DNA from: a bacterium
GTDB lineage: Bacteria > Patescibacteriota > Saccharimonadia > Saccharimonadales > UBA4665
Reading direction: 5' to 3'
NCBI GenBank assembly: GCA_021851735.1
Contig: JAJZCD010000008.1
Location: forward strand, 1-39,091
DNA: 39,091 nt
In this document: piece by piece, positions 1 to 6,737 of the stretch
Numbering within the stretch: position 1 is the first letter of the stretch
Layout: each line of letters begins with the position of its first letter
Translations under genes and position numbers: made by a program
The notes under the pieces: model-generated
What the model was told of the DNA's origin: nothing
The model's input: only the letters and a program-made list of their open reading frames with translations
Database searches by the model: none

Positions 1-2
1 CG

Positions 3-230
3 ACAGATGACATTAGAGATATGCGATTTGACGCACGTATTATTGCCGTGGGAGTTCTAACAAGTCATAGCAAAAACCGCGAACTTAGTACGGATGTTTA
101 TGAGATTGACGCATTAGCTGAGTCAATTTTGCAAACCTATATAATGGCCGGGTTGAGTCCAACGGACGTCACTACGGCTGCAACACCATACCAAAACTTT
201 CTGAATAAACAAACAACTTTGCAACAATAA
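3..230 (+). CDS. C-terminal fragment of an unknown protein, cut by the window edge
   Basis: The frame is open from the first bases of the window, so the in-frame ATG at 21 is probably internal and only the last 75 residues are seen. The fragment is polar, has no membrane segment and ends in a Gln/Thr-rich tail. I recognise no family. A strong hairpin with a T-rich tail follows 29 nt after the stop, as expected for the end of a transcription unit. It is the only gene of the left part, besides the transposase, on the plus strand. Confidence 0.5.
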   Translation, partial: TDDIRDMRFDARIIAVGVLTSHSKNRELSTDVYEIDALAESILQTYIMAGLSPTDVTTAATPYQNFLNKQTTLQQ

Positions 231-258
231 GCCGTCTGTAGTAAAATTACAGGCGATT

Positions 259-300
259 AAGACCATCGAGTCCAAGCGATTCGGTGGTCTTTTGCATTTT
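259..300 (+). terminator. Intrinsic terminator of the left-edge gene
   Basis: An 11-bp stem (AAGACCATCGA with TCGGTGGTCTT, one G-T pair) encloses an 11-nt loop and is followed by TTTT, GCA and six T. It sits just after the stop of the left-edge fragment. Confidence 0.8.
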
Positions 301-328
301 TTCAGCCTATAGGTTTTATGCGGAATAT

Positions 329-402
329 GGGGATGTAGTTCAACAGCAGAACGTACGCCTGCGAAGCGTGAAATACGGGGGCAGAACCCGTTATCTCCAC
401 CA
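329..402 (+). tRNA. tRNA-like sequence, anticodon GCG (Arg), atypical D and T loops
   Basis: A full cloverleaf can be drawn: a 7-bp acceptor stem (GGGGATG with TATCTCC, two G-T pairs), T8 and A9, a D stem GTTC/GAAC, a 5-bp anticodon stem with the seven-base loop CTGCGAA, a 4-nt variable region, a T stem ACGGG/CCCGT and an encoded ACCA end. The anticodon would be GCG (Arg, CGC/CGU). The D loop AACAGCA lacks the usual GG, and the T loop GGCAGAA lacks the near-universal TTC. It could be a divergent functional tRNA, a non-translational tRNA, or a decaying copy next to an insertion element. Confidence 0.5.
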
Positions 403-444
403 CCTTGGTGGCCGTACATTAAATATCCGTCCTGTTAGCAGAAG

Positions 445-469
445 CAAAAAGAGACCCGGCCGGGTCTCT
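445..469 (-). terminator. Palindromic hairpin with T5 tract on the minus strand
   Basis: The perfect 20-nt palindrome at 450-469 (AGAGACCCGG and its complement) is followed on the minus strand by TTTTT, the form of a minus-strand terminator. The only upstream minus-strand gene is the Ntn hydrolase at 1526, now separated from it by the transposase. The insertion element may have landed between that gene and its terminator; this is inference. Confidence 0.55.
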
Positions 470-596
470 GAGTGCCTGCGAAGCGTATGTCTTCATTTTA
501 GCATATGCGAGCCGACAGGAGAACTATGCCTTCTAACCACGAAAGGTCTTTTAAATGCGTCCTCAATATACTTGCTGCACAGGGAATAATAACATC

Positions 597-625
597 TTGC
601 ATTGTGTACTTCTATGGTGTATAAT
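597..625 (+). promoter_or_regulatory. Promoter of the IS1595-type transposase
   Basis: TTGCAT at 597-602 and TATAAT at 620-625 are separated by 17 nt. The ATG at 636 lies 10 nt after the -10 box with no Shine-Dalgarno sequence, so the mRNA would be leaderless or nearly so. Confidence 0.7.
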
Positions 626-1530
626 AAAACACAAGATGCGATACACATTTGCCCAATTCAAAGCCGAATACCCCGATGATGCCGCCTGTTTACGGGCAGT
701 CTTAGAAAACCGCTATGGCGACACTTGTCCTCGCTGTGGTGTAGTAGGCGTAAAGTGGCACCCGATTACTGGGCGCAAGGGCTTTGTCTGCTCAGAATGC
801 GACCGCCACGTCTACCCGTTGGCTGATACTATCTTCCGTAAGTCTGAAACGTCCTTATGGAACTGGTTTTATGCTATTTTCCAATTCTCAGTTGCTAAGA
901 ACGGTGTATCAGCTAAGGAGCTAGAGCGTACACTGGGAGTAACGTACAAGACAGCATGGCGAATGGCCAAGCAGATACGCTTGCTTATGGAGCAGGACAG
1001 CTTTACGCTGGGCGGCCCAGATAGTCCGGTTGAGATAGACGAAACCTATGCCCCCAGCCGCAAGCACCAGCGTAAGTACGGTAATAGTCTAAAGCAATCT
1101 ATTTTCGGTGCAGTTGAGCGCGACGGTATGGTACAGGCTATGCACGTTCGGAGTACGGGCGCCCGCGTACTACTACCAGAGATAGAACAACGTATCGTTA
1201 AAGGCACGTTAGTCTACAGTGACGAATACGGTGTGTACCGAACGCTTGCAAGGCGTGGCTACTCACACACCACCGTCAACCACTCCAACCTTGAGTATGT
1301 CCGGGGTGACGCCCACACGAACACCATAGAGGGGTTCTGGGGTAACATGAAGAACAGCTTACAGGGTACATTCCATGCGGTATCACCAAAGTACCTGCAG
1401 CAGTACGTGAACCAATTCGTCTTTATGTATAACTACAGGACTATTCCTGTTTGCCCTGTTCTTTTGGAACGGGCTGCGAAGCTTTTTTGATTAGTTTCTT
1501 GAAGAGTTTCTTGCTCATAGTTTTATTATA
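620..1530 (+). mobile_element. IS1595/ISXO2-type insertion element, ends uncertain
   Basis: The element consists of one transposase gene. An 11-nt inverted repeat (TATAATAAAAC at 620-630, complement at 1520-1530) brackets it, but the left copy is also the -10 box, so these may not be the true terminal repeats. I see no clear 8-bp target duplication. The real ends probably lie between 470 and 620 on the left and near 1500-1530 on the right. Confidence 0.45.
636..1490 (+). CDS. IS1595-family (ISXO2-like) DDE transposase
   Basis: This 284-residue transposase has an N-terminal zinc ribbon (CPRC near residue 31 and CSEC about 20 residues later), a helical DNA-binding stretch, and an ISXO2-like catalytic core. 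The core motifs are VEIDETY, LVYSDEYG, and HTNTIEGFWGNMK followed by the family-typical VSPKYLQQYVNQFVFMYNYR. The ATG at 636 matches the family N-terminus (MRYTFAQF) and sits just after a good promoter; the frame extends upstream to 555, but those codons overlap the promoter. The protein looks intact, so the element may be active. It keeps zinc-binding cysteines, unlike several host core proteins here. Confidence 0.9.
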   Translation: MRYTFAQFKAEYPDDAACLRAVLENRYGDTCPRCGVVGVKWHPITGRKGFVCSECDRHVYPLADTIFRKSETSLWNWFYAIFQFSVAKNGVSAKELERTLGVTYKTAWRMAKQIRLLMEQDSFTLGGPDSPVEIDETYAPSRKHQRKYGNSLKQSIFGAVERDGMVQAMHVRSTGARVLLPEIEQRIVKGTLVYSDEYGVYRTLARRGYSHTTVNHSNLEYVRGDAHTNTIEGFWGNMKNSLQGTFHAVSPKYLQQYVNQFVFMYNYRTIPVCPVLLERAAKLF

Positions 1531-2098
1531 TGACAGGAGTAAGTATCTCGACTGTCATGTCACCGCCGACTTCATTCGGGAACTCACCGCTTGCATCGAG
1601 TAAGACCTGGTTTACTGCCAACTCCAACTCATCTGTTGGTGTGCTTTCATCTATACCTATACTCTCGCAAAGTTGGTATGCAAACTGGTCTTTTCCAGCC
1701 GCCAAGTAAGACCTTTTCACGCTGGCAAAATTAAAAGAGGGGTGTTGAATGTATTTAACTACGGGCGTCGTTTCATTAAAGCCAGCTATCAGAAATACTA
1801 GGTCACCCGTAAATCCGCCACCAATGAGAACACGTGCGCGACGCTGTAGCTCTTCGGCTATATCGGTAAAACTAACAAGATTTAGTACTTCGTTTACCTC
1901 GTATGTAAAGTCTCGCAAAAACTGGTCTACTGCCCCTGAGTTGAAGCGATTGCCAGCAACAAGAACTGCTAAGTTATCGGTAATTTTGTATAGCTTTCTA
2001 GCATTGTAAAAGATTTCACCAGTACCAGCATCTCCCCGCAAAGAGTCTGCGCCAACTACTATCTCCGAGTTGTTATGGATAGCAATAACTAGTGTCAT
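1526..2098 (-). CDS. Proteasome-like Ntn hydrolase (20S beta fold), stand-alone
   Basis: The sequence starts M-T-L-V-I-A-I and then VVGADS, giving Thr1 and Asp17 at exactly proteasome-beta/HslV spacing once Met is removed. ARKLYKI supplies a Lys at about position 34 (the catalytic Lys33 equivalent), followed by a VAGN segment, a YLAAGKDQFAY segment like the beta-subunit GSG region, and a C-terminal GGDMTVEILTP that matches the last beta strand. The start at 2098 is preferred because it exposes Thr by Met removal; the frame continues to an ATG at 2155, which would add 19 residues. There is no neighbouring ATPase such as HslU, and the protein is neither a clear HslV nor Anbu. A peptidase role is inferred from the conserved catalytic residues. 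Confidence 0.7.
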   Translation of the reverse strand: MTLVIAIHNNSEIVVGADSLRGDAGTGEIFYNARKLYKITDNLAVLVAGNRFNSGAVDQFLRDFTYEVNEVLNLVSFTDIAEELQRRARVLIGGGFTGDLVFLIAGFNETTPVVKYIQHPSFNFASVKRSYLAAGKDQFAYQLCESIGIDESTPTDELELAVNQVLLDASGEFPNEVGGDMTVEILTPVI

Positions 2099-2272
2099 AT
2101 TAGTGTTAATAATATCATTGAAAGTTGTCATCATGTCGAAGCTGAGGTTTCCCATAACTTACCTACCCTACCTACTTGCTGTCATGGGATAGTCGCCGTT
2201 CAAAATGATTGTGTAATTGGGCTGATGAGGGTGTTTGTGCGGCGTAGACTTGTTTATGGTACGCGTATAACT

Positions 2273-2301
2273 AAAAACTTCCCAAATTTTGGGAAGTTTT
2301 T
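2273..2301 (-). terminator. Terminator of the infA-to-rpsI operon
   Basis: The stem AAAAACTTCCC/GGGAAGTTTTT has a central AAATTTT that pairs further, making a near-perfect palindrome with A- and T-runs on both sides. It lies 24 nt past the rpsI stop and could act in both directions. Confidence 0.9.
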
Positions 2302-2324
2302 ATGCCACGCACGAGCCCACAAGC

Positions 2325-2735
2325 TTAACGCTTAGTGAACTGCCGTTGTTTTCGAGCGCCTTTCAAGCCAAACTTCTTGCGTTCTCGTTCGCGTGGGTCT
2401 CGACTTAGGAGATTAGCCCGCTTAAGTGTCGCCTTGTAGTCGGCATTGAATTCTACTAGTGCTTTAGCAATCCCTAAGCGAATTGCGTCAACCTGGCCGC
2501 TATGGCCACCGCCGCTTACGACGACCGATACATCAAAGTCTTTTGTTGGGACCTCGAGTGTTGTAAACGGTCGTTCAAGTTCTGTTATCAACGTCTTGCT
2601 TCCGGCAAGGTACTCATGGGCGGGAGTACCATTGACAACGATATTCCCTGTTCCCTTTTGAACTCGCACGCGAGCAGTAGCGCTCTTGCGGCGTCCCAGA
2701 GCGTAGTAGTAGTGCTTCTGTGTCGCGTCAGCCAT
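2325..2735 (-). CDS. rpsI: 30S ribosomal protein S9
   Basis: S9 is a head-domain protein of the small subunit whose C-terminal tail reaches the P-site tRNA. The 136-residue product has the family N-terminus (YYYALGRRKSATARV), the central GGGHSGQ loop (residues 75-81) and the basic end GARKQRQFTKR with terminal Lys-Arg. Its ATG overlaps the rplM stop (TAATG), with AAAGGGAG inside the rplM end as ribosome binding site, so the pair is translationally coupled. It is the last gene of the operon. Confidence 0.97.
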   Translation of the reverse strand: MADATQKHYYYALGRRKSATARVRVQKGTGNIVVNGTPAHEYLAGSKTLITELERPFTTLEVPTKDFDVSVVVSGGGHSGQVDAIRLGIAKALVEFNADYKATLKRANLLSRDPRERERKKFGLKGARKQRQFTKR

Positions 2736-3202
2736 TATTTACTCCCTTTCGTTCCGAGTTTTGCGGAAGAATCGAGTGAGATTACTTCCGGCTTTTGCGC
2801 TTCGTGGTTATGTTCGGCTCCCATGTAAATCTTGAGACGGGCCAGACGCATATCACGTAATTTGTTTACGGGTAGCATGCCCCGTACGGCGTGATATAAC
2901 ACGCGCTCCGGAGTATTGCCATCTAGCACATCCCGCATGGTAGTCTCTTTGAGACCGCCTGGATATCCACTGTGGCGGTAGTACATCTTGTCTTCCATTT
3001 TGTTGCCAGTTATTTGTACATTTCTGGCGTTGACTACTATGACATAGTCGCCGCAGTCAATGTGTGGGGTGAACTGAGGCTTACCCTTACCAGTTAGTAA
3101 CGTTGCAACCTGAGTTGCAACGCGGCCCAGTGTATTCTGGCTCGCATCTATGACATACCACTTGCGTGTTACATCACTAGGTTTTGCGCTATACGTTTTC
3201 AT
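2735..3202 (-). CDS. rplM: 50S ribosomal protein L13
   Basis: L13 is an early 23S rRNA-binding assembly protein. The 155-residue sequence shows the family blocks KWYVIDA, LGRVATQVATLLTGK, GDYVIVVNA, YRHSGYPGG and GMLPVNKLRD. It is slightly longer than the E. coli protein through a C-terminal tail of about 15 residues ending GTKGSK. The start overlaps the rplQ stop (TAATG) and has AAGGAGG upstream. Confidence 0.97.
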   Translation of the reverse strand: MKTYSAKPSDVTRKWYVIDASQNTLGRVATQVATLLTGKGKPQFTPHIDCGDYVIVVNARNVQITGNKMEDKMYYRHSGYPGGLKETTMRDVLDGNTPERVLYHAVRGMLPVNKLRDMRLARLKIYMGAEHNHEAQKPEVISLDSSAKLGTKGSK

Positions 3203-3654
3203 TATTCGGCCTCCTTCTTCGAAGTGGCAGTCTTAGCGACAGGGGATTTCTCCGTTTGTGGCTTAGCGGCCGCCTTTGCAACAGGTGCTTCGTTCAGGTT
3301 GTCAACAAAACTAACGCGTGCAAGTTGTGCGTTGTCTCCGCGCCGCAATCGTGTTTTAACGATCCGCACATGGCCACTGCTACGTCCTTGTAATTTTGGT
3401 GCAATGTCATCGACAAGCTTGTGTGCACTCTCAAGTGTATGTAGCTTGCTAATGACCTGTCGACGGTTGTGAAGGTCGCCTTTCTTGGCCTTTGTAATGA
3501 GCTTCTCAACATACGGTACCACTTCTTTGGCTTTCGGTAATGTAGTTTCTACCGACTGGTACTTGATGAGCGAATCAGCCAGGCCACTCACGAGGGCTCG
3601 TCGTTGATCCCGCTCGCGATGGAACTTTCTTCCTTGATATCCGTGACGATGCAT
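3202..3654 (-). CDS. rplQ: 50S ribosomal protein L17
   Basis: L17 lies near the peptide exit tunnel. The 150-residue protein has the typical opening MHRHGYQGRKFHRERDQRRAL and the SLIKYQSVETTLPKAKEV block. Residues about 121-150 form a Lys/Ala/Glu-rich, low-complexity tail that most L17 proteins lack. The gene starts 2 nt after the rpoA stop, with a GGAG-type site inside the rpoA end, the conserved alpha-operon order. Confidence 0.96.
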   Translation of the reverse strand: MHRHGYQGRKFHRERDQRRALVSGLADSLIKYQSVETTLPKAKEVVPYVEKLITKAKKGDLHNRRQVISKLHTLESAHKLVDDIAPKLQGRSSGHVRIVKTRLRRGDNAQLARVSFVDNLNEAPVAKAAAKPQTEKSPVAKTATSKKEAE

Positions 3655-3656
3655 AC

Positions 3657-4598
3657 CTATAGCTCCAGCTCCGCTAGTTTATCTTTAACTTCATCAAGCG
3701 CCTTGCTACCAAAACCTTTGAGGTCTCGCAGCTCTGCATCGCTTAGTGAAAATAGATCCTGAATGGTGTGGATGTCGTTATTCACCAGAGCATTGGTCGT
3801 GCGAGCCGTCAGATTTAAGTCTTCAATGGACGTGTTCAACAGACCGTTGTCGTCAGATGGTGCACCAAGCATAGCACCAGTGCCGCTTTCTGCAGGTTCT
3901 TGTGCTGCAACACGAGTTTTGCCAGCGAGTGCTGTGTACTGGTTGACAAGAATAGCCGAAGCTTCCTCGAACGCATCTCGAGGTGTAATGGTACCGTCAG
4001 TGTCTACGGTAATACTTAGTCGATCCAAATCAGTGACTTGGCCGACACGCGTTTTCTCCACCTTGTAGCGTACGCGCTGTACTGGGCTGAATATGGCATC
4101 AAGCGCTATGAAGTCGCTCTGCTTTGTAGCGGTGCTTTCTTCGATGGGTCGGTATCCACGACCGGTCTCAACGACTAAGTCCATAGTTAGCGTTGCCTTG
4201 TCGTCATCTATAGTGGCAATAACTTGATCAGTATTGACGACTTCGACATCAGCATTCCCTTGTATGTCTTTGCCGGATACAACACCTGAGCCCTTTTTGA
4301 CGATACGCAACGTTTGTGGTTCATCGCTATATACACGGAAACGCAATCGCTTAAGGTTCTGCATGATTTCAACGATGTCTTCTTTGACACCTTTAACGAC
4401 TGTGAACTCATGTGTGGCGCCTTCAATTTTGAAACTAGTTACGCCGGCGCCGGCGATACTGCTGAGAAGCACACGGCGAATACTGTTACCGAGTGTCATG
4501 CCGTAGCCGCTCTGTAAGGGTTCTATCACAAAGCTGCTGCTAGTGCTGCTCTGGTCGTCAACCGATACGAGTCCTGGGGTATGAATCATTTTTGACAT
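3657..4598 (-). CDS. rpoA: RNA polymerase subunit alpha
   Basis: This subunit dimerises to scaffold the polymerase, and its C-terminal domain contacts UP elements and activators. At 313 residues it has the N-terminal dimerisation domain (GYGMTLGNSIRRVLLSSIAG around 32-51; KGVKEDIVEIMQNLK), a linker of about 20 residues, and an intact C-terminal domain (residues about 255-313) with two helix-hairpin-helix-like stretches ending LKGFGSKALDEVKDKLAELEL. It follows rpsD by 22 nt with an AAGGAAGGA region upstream. Confidence 0.97.
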   Translation of the reverse strand: MSKMIHTPGLVSVDDQSSTSSSFVIEPLQSGYGMTLGNSIRRVLLSSIAGAGVTSFKIEGATHEFTVVKGVKEDIVEIMQNLKRLRFRVYSDEPQTLRIVKKGSGVVSGKDIQGNADVEVVNTDQVIATIDDDKATLTMDLVVETGRGYRPIEESTATKQSDFIALDAIFSPVQRVRYKVEKTRVGQVTDLDRLSITVDTDGTITPRDAFEEASAILVNQYTALAGKTRVAAQEPAESGTGAMLGAPSDDNGLLNTSIEDLNLTARTTNALVNNDIHTIQDLFSLSDAELRDLKGFGSKALDEVKDKLAELEL

Positions 4599-4620
4599 AG
4601 TGTTCTCGCTTTGTCCTTCC

Positions 4621-5238
4621 TTACCGTGAGTAGTACTCGACGATTAGTTGCTCATTAATTTCTGGCTCAGCGTCGTCGCGCAGAGGCAGGTTTGTAACCT
4701 TTATAGCAAACTTCTTACGATCAACCGTTAGCCACGCGGGAGTTGTAGAAGGGGCTGGGCTTACGTCGTCTAACTTCTTAAAATATTCGCTACCTTTGCT
4801 GTGCTCGCGCAGAGAAATTTGGTCGCCAACCCGTAATCGGATTGAGGGGATGTCTACGCGACGGCCATTTAACATAAAATGTCCGTGTGATACAAGCTGG
4901 CGTGCAGCTCGGCGGCTTGGCGCAAAGCCAGCTCGGTACACAGAGTTGTCCAGGCGTTGTTCTAAGTACTGTAGCAACATTGCTCCGGACTGACCTTTTG
5001 TACGGTTGGCCTCTGTCATCAGGTTACTAAATTGTTTTTCTAGCAATCCATACAGGCGCTTGACTTTCTGCTTTTCACGAAGTTGCAACGCGTACTGGCT
5101 CGGTTTGTTGCGCATACGTGAATTAGCTGCTTGTCCTGGAGCGGTCGTACGCTTTGCTAGCGCCTTGTGGGCCTTGGGATGCAGTGCATAGCCTTCGCGG
5201 CGGGACAGCTTCACTATAGAACGGGTATCACGTGCCAT
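4621..5238 (-). CDS. rpsD: 30S ribosomal protein S4, zinc-free form
   Basis: S4 nucleates 30S assembly and, in other bacteria, represses the alpha operon. The 205-residue protein carries the RNA-binding S4 domain (RLDNSVYRAGFAPSRRAARQLVSHGHFMLNG, about 92-122). Its N-terminus reads IVKLSRREG where zinc-binding S4 proteins have CxxC, so it is the cysteine-less form. The ATG overlaps the stop of a hidden 41-codon ORF (TAATG), whose last codons provide AAAGGAG. A perfect 6-bp hairpin about 80-95 nt upstream (5318-5332) could be a regulatory site. Confidence 0.97.
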   Translation of the reverse strand: MARDTRSIVKLSRREGYALHPKAHKALAKRTTAPGQAANSRMRNKPSQYALQLREKQKVKRLYGLLEKQFSNLMTEANRTKGQSGAMLLQYLEQRLDNSVYRAGFAPSRRAARQLVSHGHFMLNGRRVDIPSIRLRVGDQISLREHSKGSEYFKKLDDVSPAPSTTPAWLTVDRKKFAIKVTNLPLRDDAEPEINEQLIVEYYSR

Positions 5239-5363
5239 TATGCAGCTCCTTTCAAACTAGTCATCGTTAACTCGTGGTTTTTGACACCTAATGCGTCATG
5301 TTCTTTTACGGTAGATGGCGACTGATAGTCGCTATTTGAAGTATATGTACCAAAACGTAACAT
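5238..5363 (-). CDS. Hidden small ORF between rpsK and rpsD (41 aa)
   Basis: An ATG lies 1 nt after the rpsK stop with AGAGG immediately upstream. The frame stays open for 41 codons and ends in a TAA that overlaps the rpsD ATG. The product is polar and Ser/Thr-rich (MLRFGTYTS start, SLKGAA end), with no membrane segment, cysteine or known motif. The final AAA-GGA-G codons double as the rpsD ribosome binding site. The mRNA also contains a perfect hairpin, GCGACT-ATC-AGTCGC. It may encode a microprotein or serve mainly as a translated spacer coupling rpsK to rpsD. Confidence 0.65.
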   Translation of the reverse strand: MLRFGTYTSNSDYQSPSTVKEHDALGVKNHELTMTSLKGAA

Positions 5364-5364
5364 C

Positions 5365-5760
5365 TTAACCTCTTCGTGCCTTTTTAGGGCGAACACCACC
5401 ATGCGGTATACCCGTTACGTCAGTTATACTCTCAACTGTAATACCAGCAGTTTGCATTGAACGAATAGCAACGTCTCGGCCGAGACCAACACCTCGTACA
5501 AAAGCTGCTACTTTGCTTAATCCGTATGTTTGCTTCGCTACGGCAGCAGCCTTTTCTGCCGCTACTTGTGCGGCATATGCCGTTCCTTTTTTGCTGCCAC
5601 GGAAGCCACATGCGCCAGCACTACTTGCTGCAAGCGCGCCACCTTGAGCATCTGTAAACGTTACAATGGTGTTATTAAATGAGGCCTGAATGTGTAATTG
5701 GCCAACGGTAACTGACCGCTTTGATTTCTTTCTCTTAGTTGATGCAGGTGTATATGCCAT
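5365..5760 (-). CDS. rpsK: 30S ribosomal protein S11
   Basis: S11 forms part of the platform at the mRNA exit. The 131-residue sequence has the core FNNTIVTFTDAQGGALAASSAG, GFRGSKKGTAYAAQ, VRGVGLGRDVAIRSM, and the conserved end TGIPHGGVRPKKARRG. AAAGGAG lies about 10 nt before the ATG, inside the end of the hidden ORF at 5763. S13, S11 and S4 keep their usual order, but each junction carries an extra small ORF. Confidence 0.97.
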   Translation of the reverse strand: MAYTPASTKRKKSKRSVTVGQLHIQASFNNTIVTFTDAQGGALAASSAGACGFRGSKKGTAYAAQVAAEKAAAVAKQTYGLSKVAAFVRGVGLGRDVAIRSMQTAGITVESITDVTGIPHGGVRPKKARRG

Positions 5761-5762
5761 TA

Positions 5763-5867
5763 TTACGCCTCTCCTTTCGGAGTCGTGCTATCCAATGCGT
5801 TCTGAGCATCGATACCCGCCACTTGACACTGATTACTTTTATCTTGATATATAGCAAGCCGGCTCAT
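5763..5867 (-). CDS. Hidden small ORF between rpsM and rpsK (34 aa)
   Basis: The ATG overlaps the rpsM stop as ATGA, and the frame runs 34 codons to a TAA 2 nt before the rpsK ATG. The last codons, AAA-GGA-GAG, are the rpsK Shine-Dalgarno sequence. The product begins MSRLAIYQDKSNQCQ and ends TPKGEA; it is hydrophilic, has one Cys and matches no family I know. The exact fit between the two flanking genes is the evidence for translation; a function cannot be assigned. Confidence 0.65.
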   Translation of the reverse strand: MSRLAIYQDKSNQCQVAGIDAQNALDSTTPKGEA

Positions 5868-6250
5868 GTCTTACTCGCTACTTTCTTGGCGGTTCCACCG
5901 ACCGTTACTTTCTTGCCGCGTCGCGTGCGGGCGTTTGTCTTGGTCCGCTGTCCCCGGCTAGGCAGTTGCTGGCTGTGTCGTAAACCACGATATGACTTGA
6001 TATCCTTTAGTCGTTTGATGTTGCCGCTTACTATACGTTGCAGCTCACCTTCAACTGTGTAATTCTCGTTGATGTGGTCTTGGATACGGGCTATTTCTGC
6101 GTCGGTAAGGTCTTTAGTACGCACGGTACGTTCGACATTTGCCGTACGTAGGATATCGTCAGCGGTCTTAGGACCAATACCGTAGACATACGTCAGAGCG
6201 ACCCATATTTGCTTGTCATTCGGAATCGTAACTCCAGATATACGCGCCAT
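5864..6250 (-). CDS. rpsM: 30S ribosomal protein S13
   Basis: S13 is a head protein bridging to the large subunit and contacting P-site tRNA. The 128-residue product has the opening MARISGVTIPNDKQIWVALT, the helix-hairpin-helix YGIGPKTADDIL, and the C-terminal SYRGLRHSQQLPSRGQRTKTNARTRRG typical of the family, with a Lys-rich tail. It starts 3 nt after the rpmJ stop and ends in TGA, which supports standard stop use. Confidence 0.97.
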   Translation of the reverse strand: MARISGVTIPNDKQIWVALTYVYGIGPKTADDILRTANVERTVRTKDLTDAEIARIQDHINENYTVEGELQRIVSGNIKRLKDIKSYRGLRHSQQLPSRGQRTKTNARTRRGKKVTVGGTAKKVASKT

Positions 6251-6253
6251 ATG

Positions 6254-6370
6254 CTATCCCTGCCTCTGCTTGTGCTTTGGCTTAAATTTATTAATAACGT
6301 ATAAACGCCCCTTACGACGGACTAACTTATCGTCGGGGCTCATTTTTTTGACACTTGCACGCACTTTCAT
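6254..6370 (-). CDS. rpmJ: 50S ribosomal protein L36, cysteine-free form
   Basis: The 38-residue frame begins MKVRASVKK and ends KPKHKQRQG, the hallmark ends of L36. The zinc ligands are missing: positions 11, 14 and 27 are Ser, Asp and Asn instead of Cys. AAAGGAG stands upstream of the ATG. It lies between infA and rpsM, the conserved place for rpmJ. A 145-nt gap to infA holds no ORF; it contains a 10-nt direct repeat (cggatgaact at 6430 and 6492). Confidence 0.93.
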   Translation of the reverse strand: MKVRASVKKMSPDDKLVRRKGRLYVINKFKPKHKQRQG

Positions 6371-6515
6371 GCGGATCACTTGCTCCTTTCTTCGCAAAGT
6401 AACACACTGCATTTAATTTAATACGGTTTCGGATGAACTTTCTTGGGATTGGCCCGTACTTCGATTGATTAACGTTATAAACAAATCAGTCCGGATGAAC
6501 TAATCCCAGGCAAGT

Positions 6516-6737
6516 TCAGCCCTTTCGATACGTGATACGACCCTTAGAGAGGTCGTACGGCGTTAATTCGACTGTAACGCCATCACCTGGCACAATACGG
6601 ATAAAATGTTTCCGCATCTTGCCTGCGACATGAGCTATAATCTGATGACCATTTTCAAGCTCTACTCGAAACTGAGTACCTGGTAAGGTCTCAACGACAG
6701 TTCCCGTCAGTTCGATTACTTCTTTACTCCCAGCCAT
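6516..6737 (-). CDS. infA: Translation initiation factor IF-1
   Basis: IF-1 is a single OB-fold protein that blocks the A site during initiation. From the ATG at 6737 the product is 73 residues, the usual size, with [41 protein letters not shown] and [27 protein letters not shown]. The frame could be extended to 6824, but that extension covers the transcription start region. A strong promoter at 6824-6853 makes infA the first gene of the alpha-type operon, with an untranslated leader of about 80 nt. Confidence 0.96.
   Translation of the reverse strand: MAGSKEVIELTGTVVETLPGTQFRVELENGHQIIAHVAGKMRKHFIRIVPGDGVTVELTPYDLSKGRITYRKG

Larger units (their letters stand above)
231..635. other. 405-nt region without a convincing protein gene
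   Basis: It holds the terminator of the left gene, a tRNA-like sequence at 329-402, a 20-nt palindrome at 450-469 and the transposase promoter. A 13-nt repeat (gcctgcgaagcgt) occurs at 357-369, where it forms the anticodon arm of the tRNA-like sequence, and again at 474-486; its core ctgcgaagc recurs at 1474-1482 at the end of the transposase gene. Confidence 0.6.

Noticed and set aside
284-589. 101-codon plus-strand frame
   Set aside because: It runs through the tRNA-like sequence and the palindromic terminator, has no ribosome binding site and a random-looking composition.
526-624. 32-codon frame behind AGGAG, hydrophobic C-terminus
   Set aside because: Its end overlaps the transposase promoter and there is no homology cue; too weak to call a gene.
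620-1530. 11-nt inverted repeat as the terminal repeats of the IS1595 element
   Set aside because: The left copy is the -10 box of the promoter, so the match may be coincidental; listed only as an uncertain boundary.
6371-6515. infA-rpmJ gap tested for a hidden ORF
   Set aside because: The frame overlapping the rpmJ start has a stop 6 nt upstream; only a short in-frame extension of rpmJ exists.
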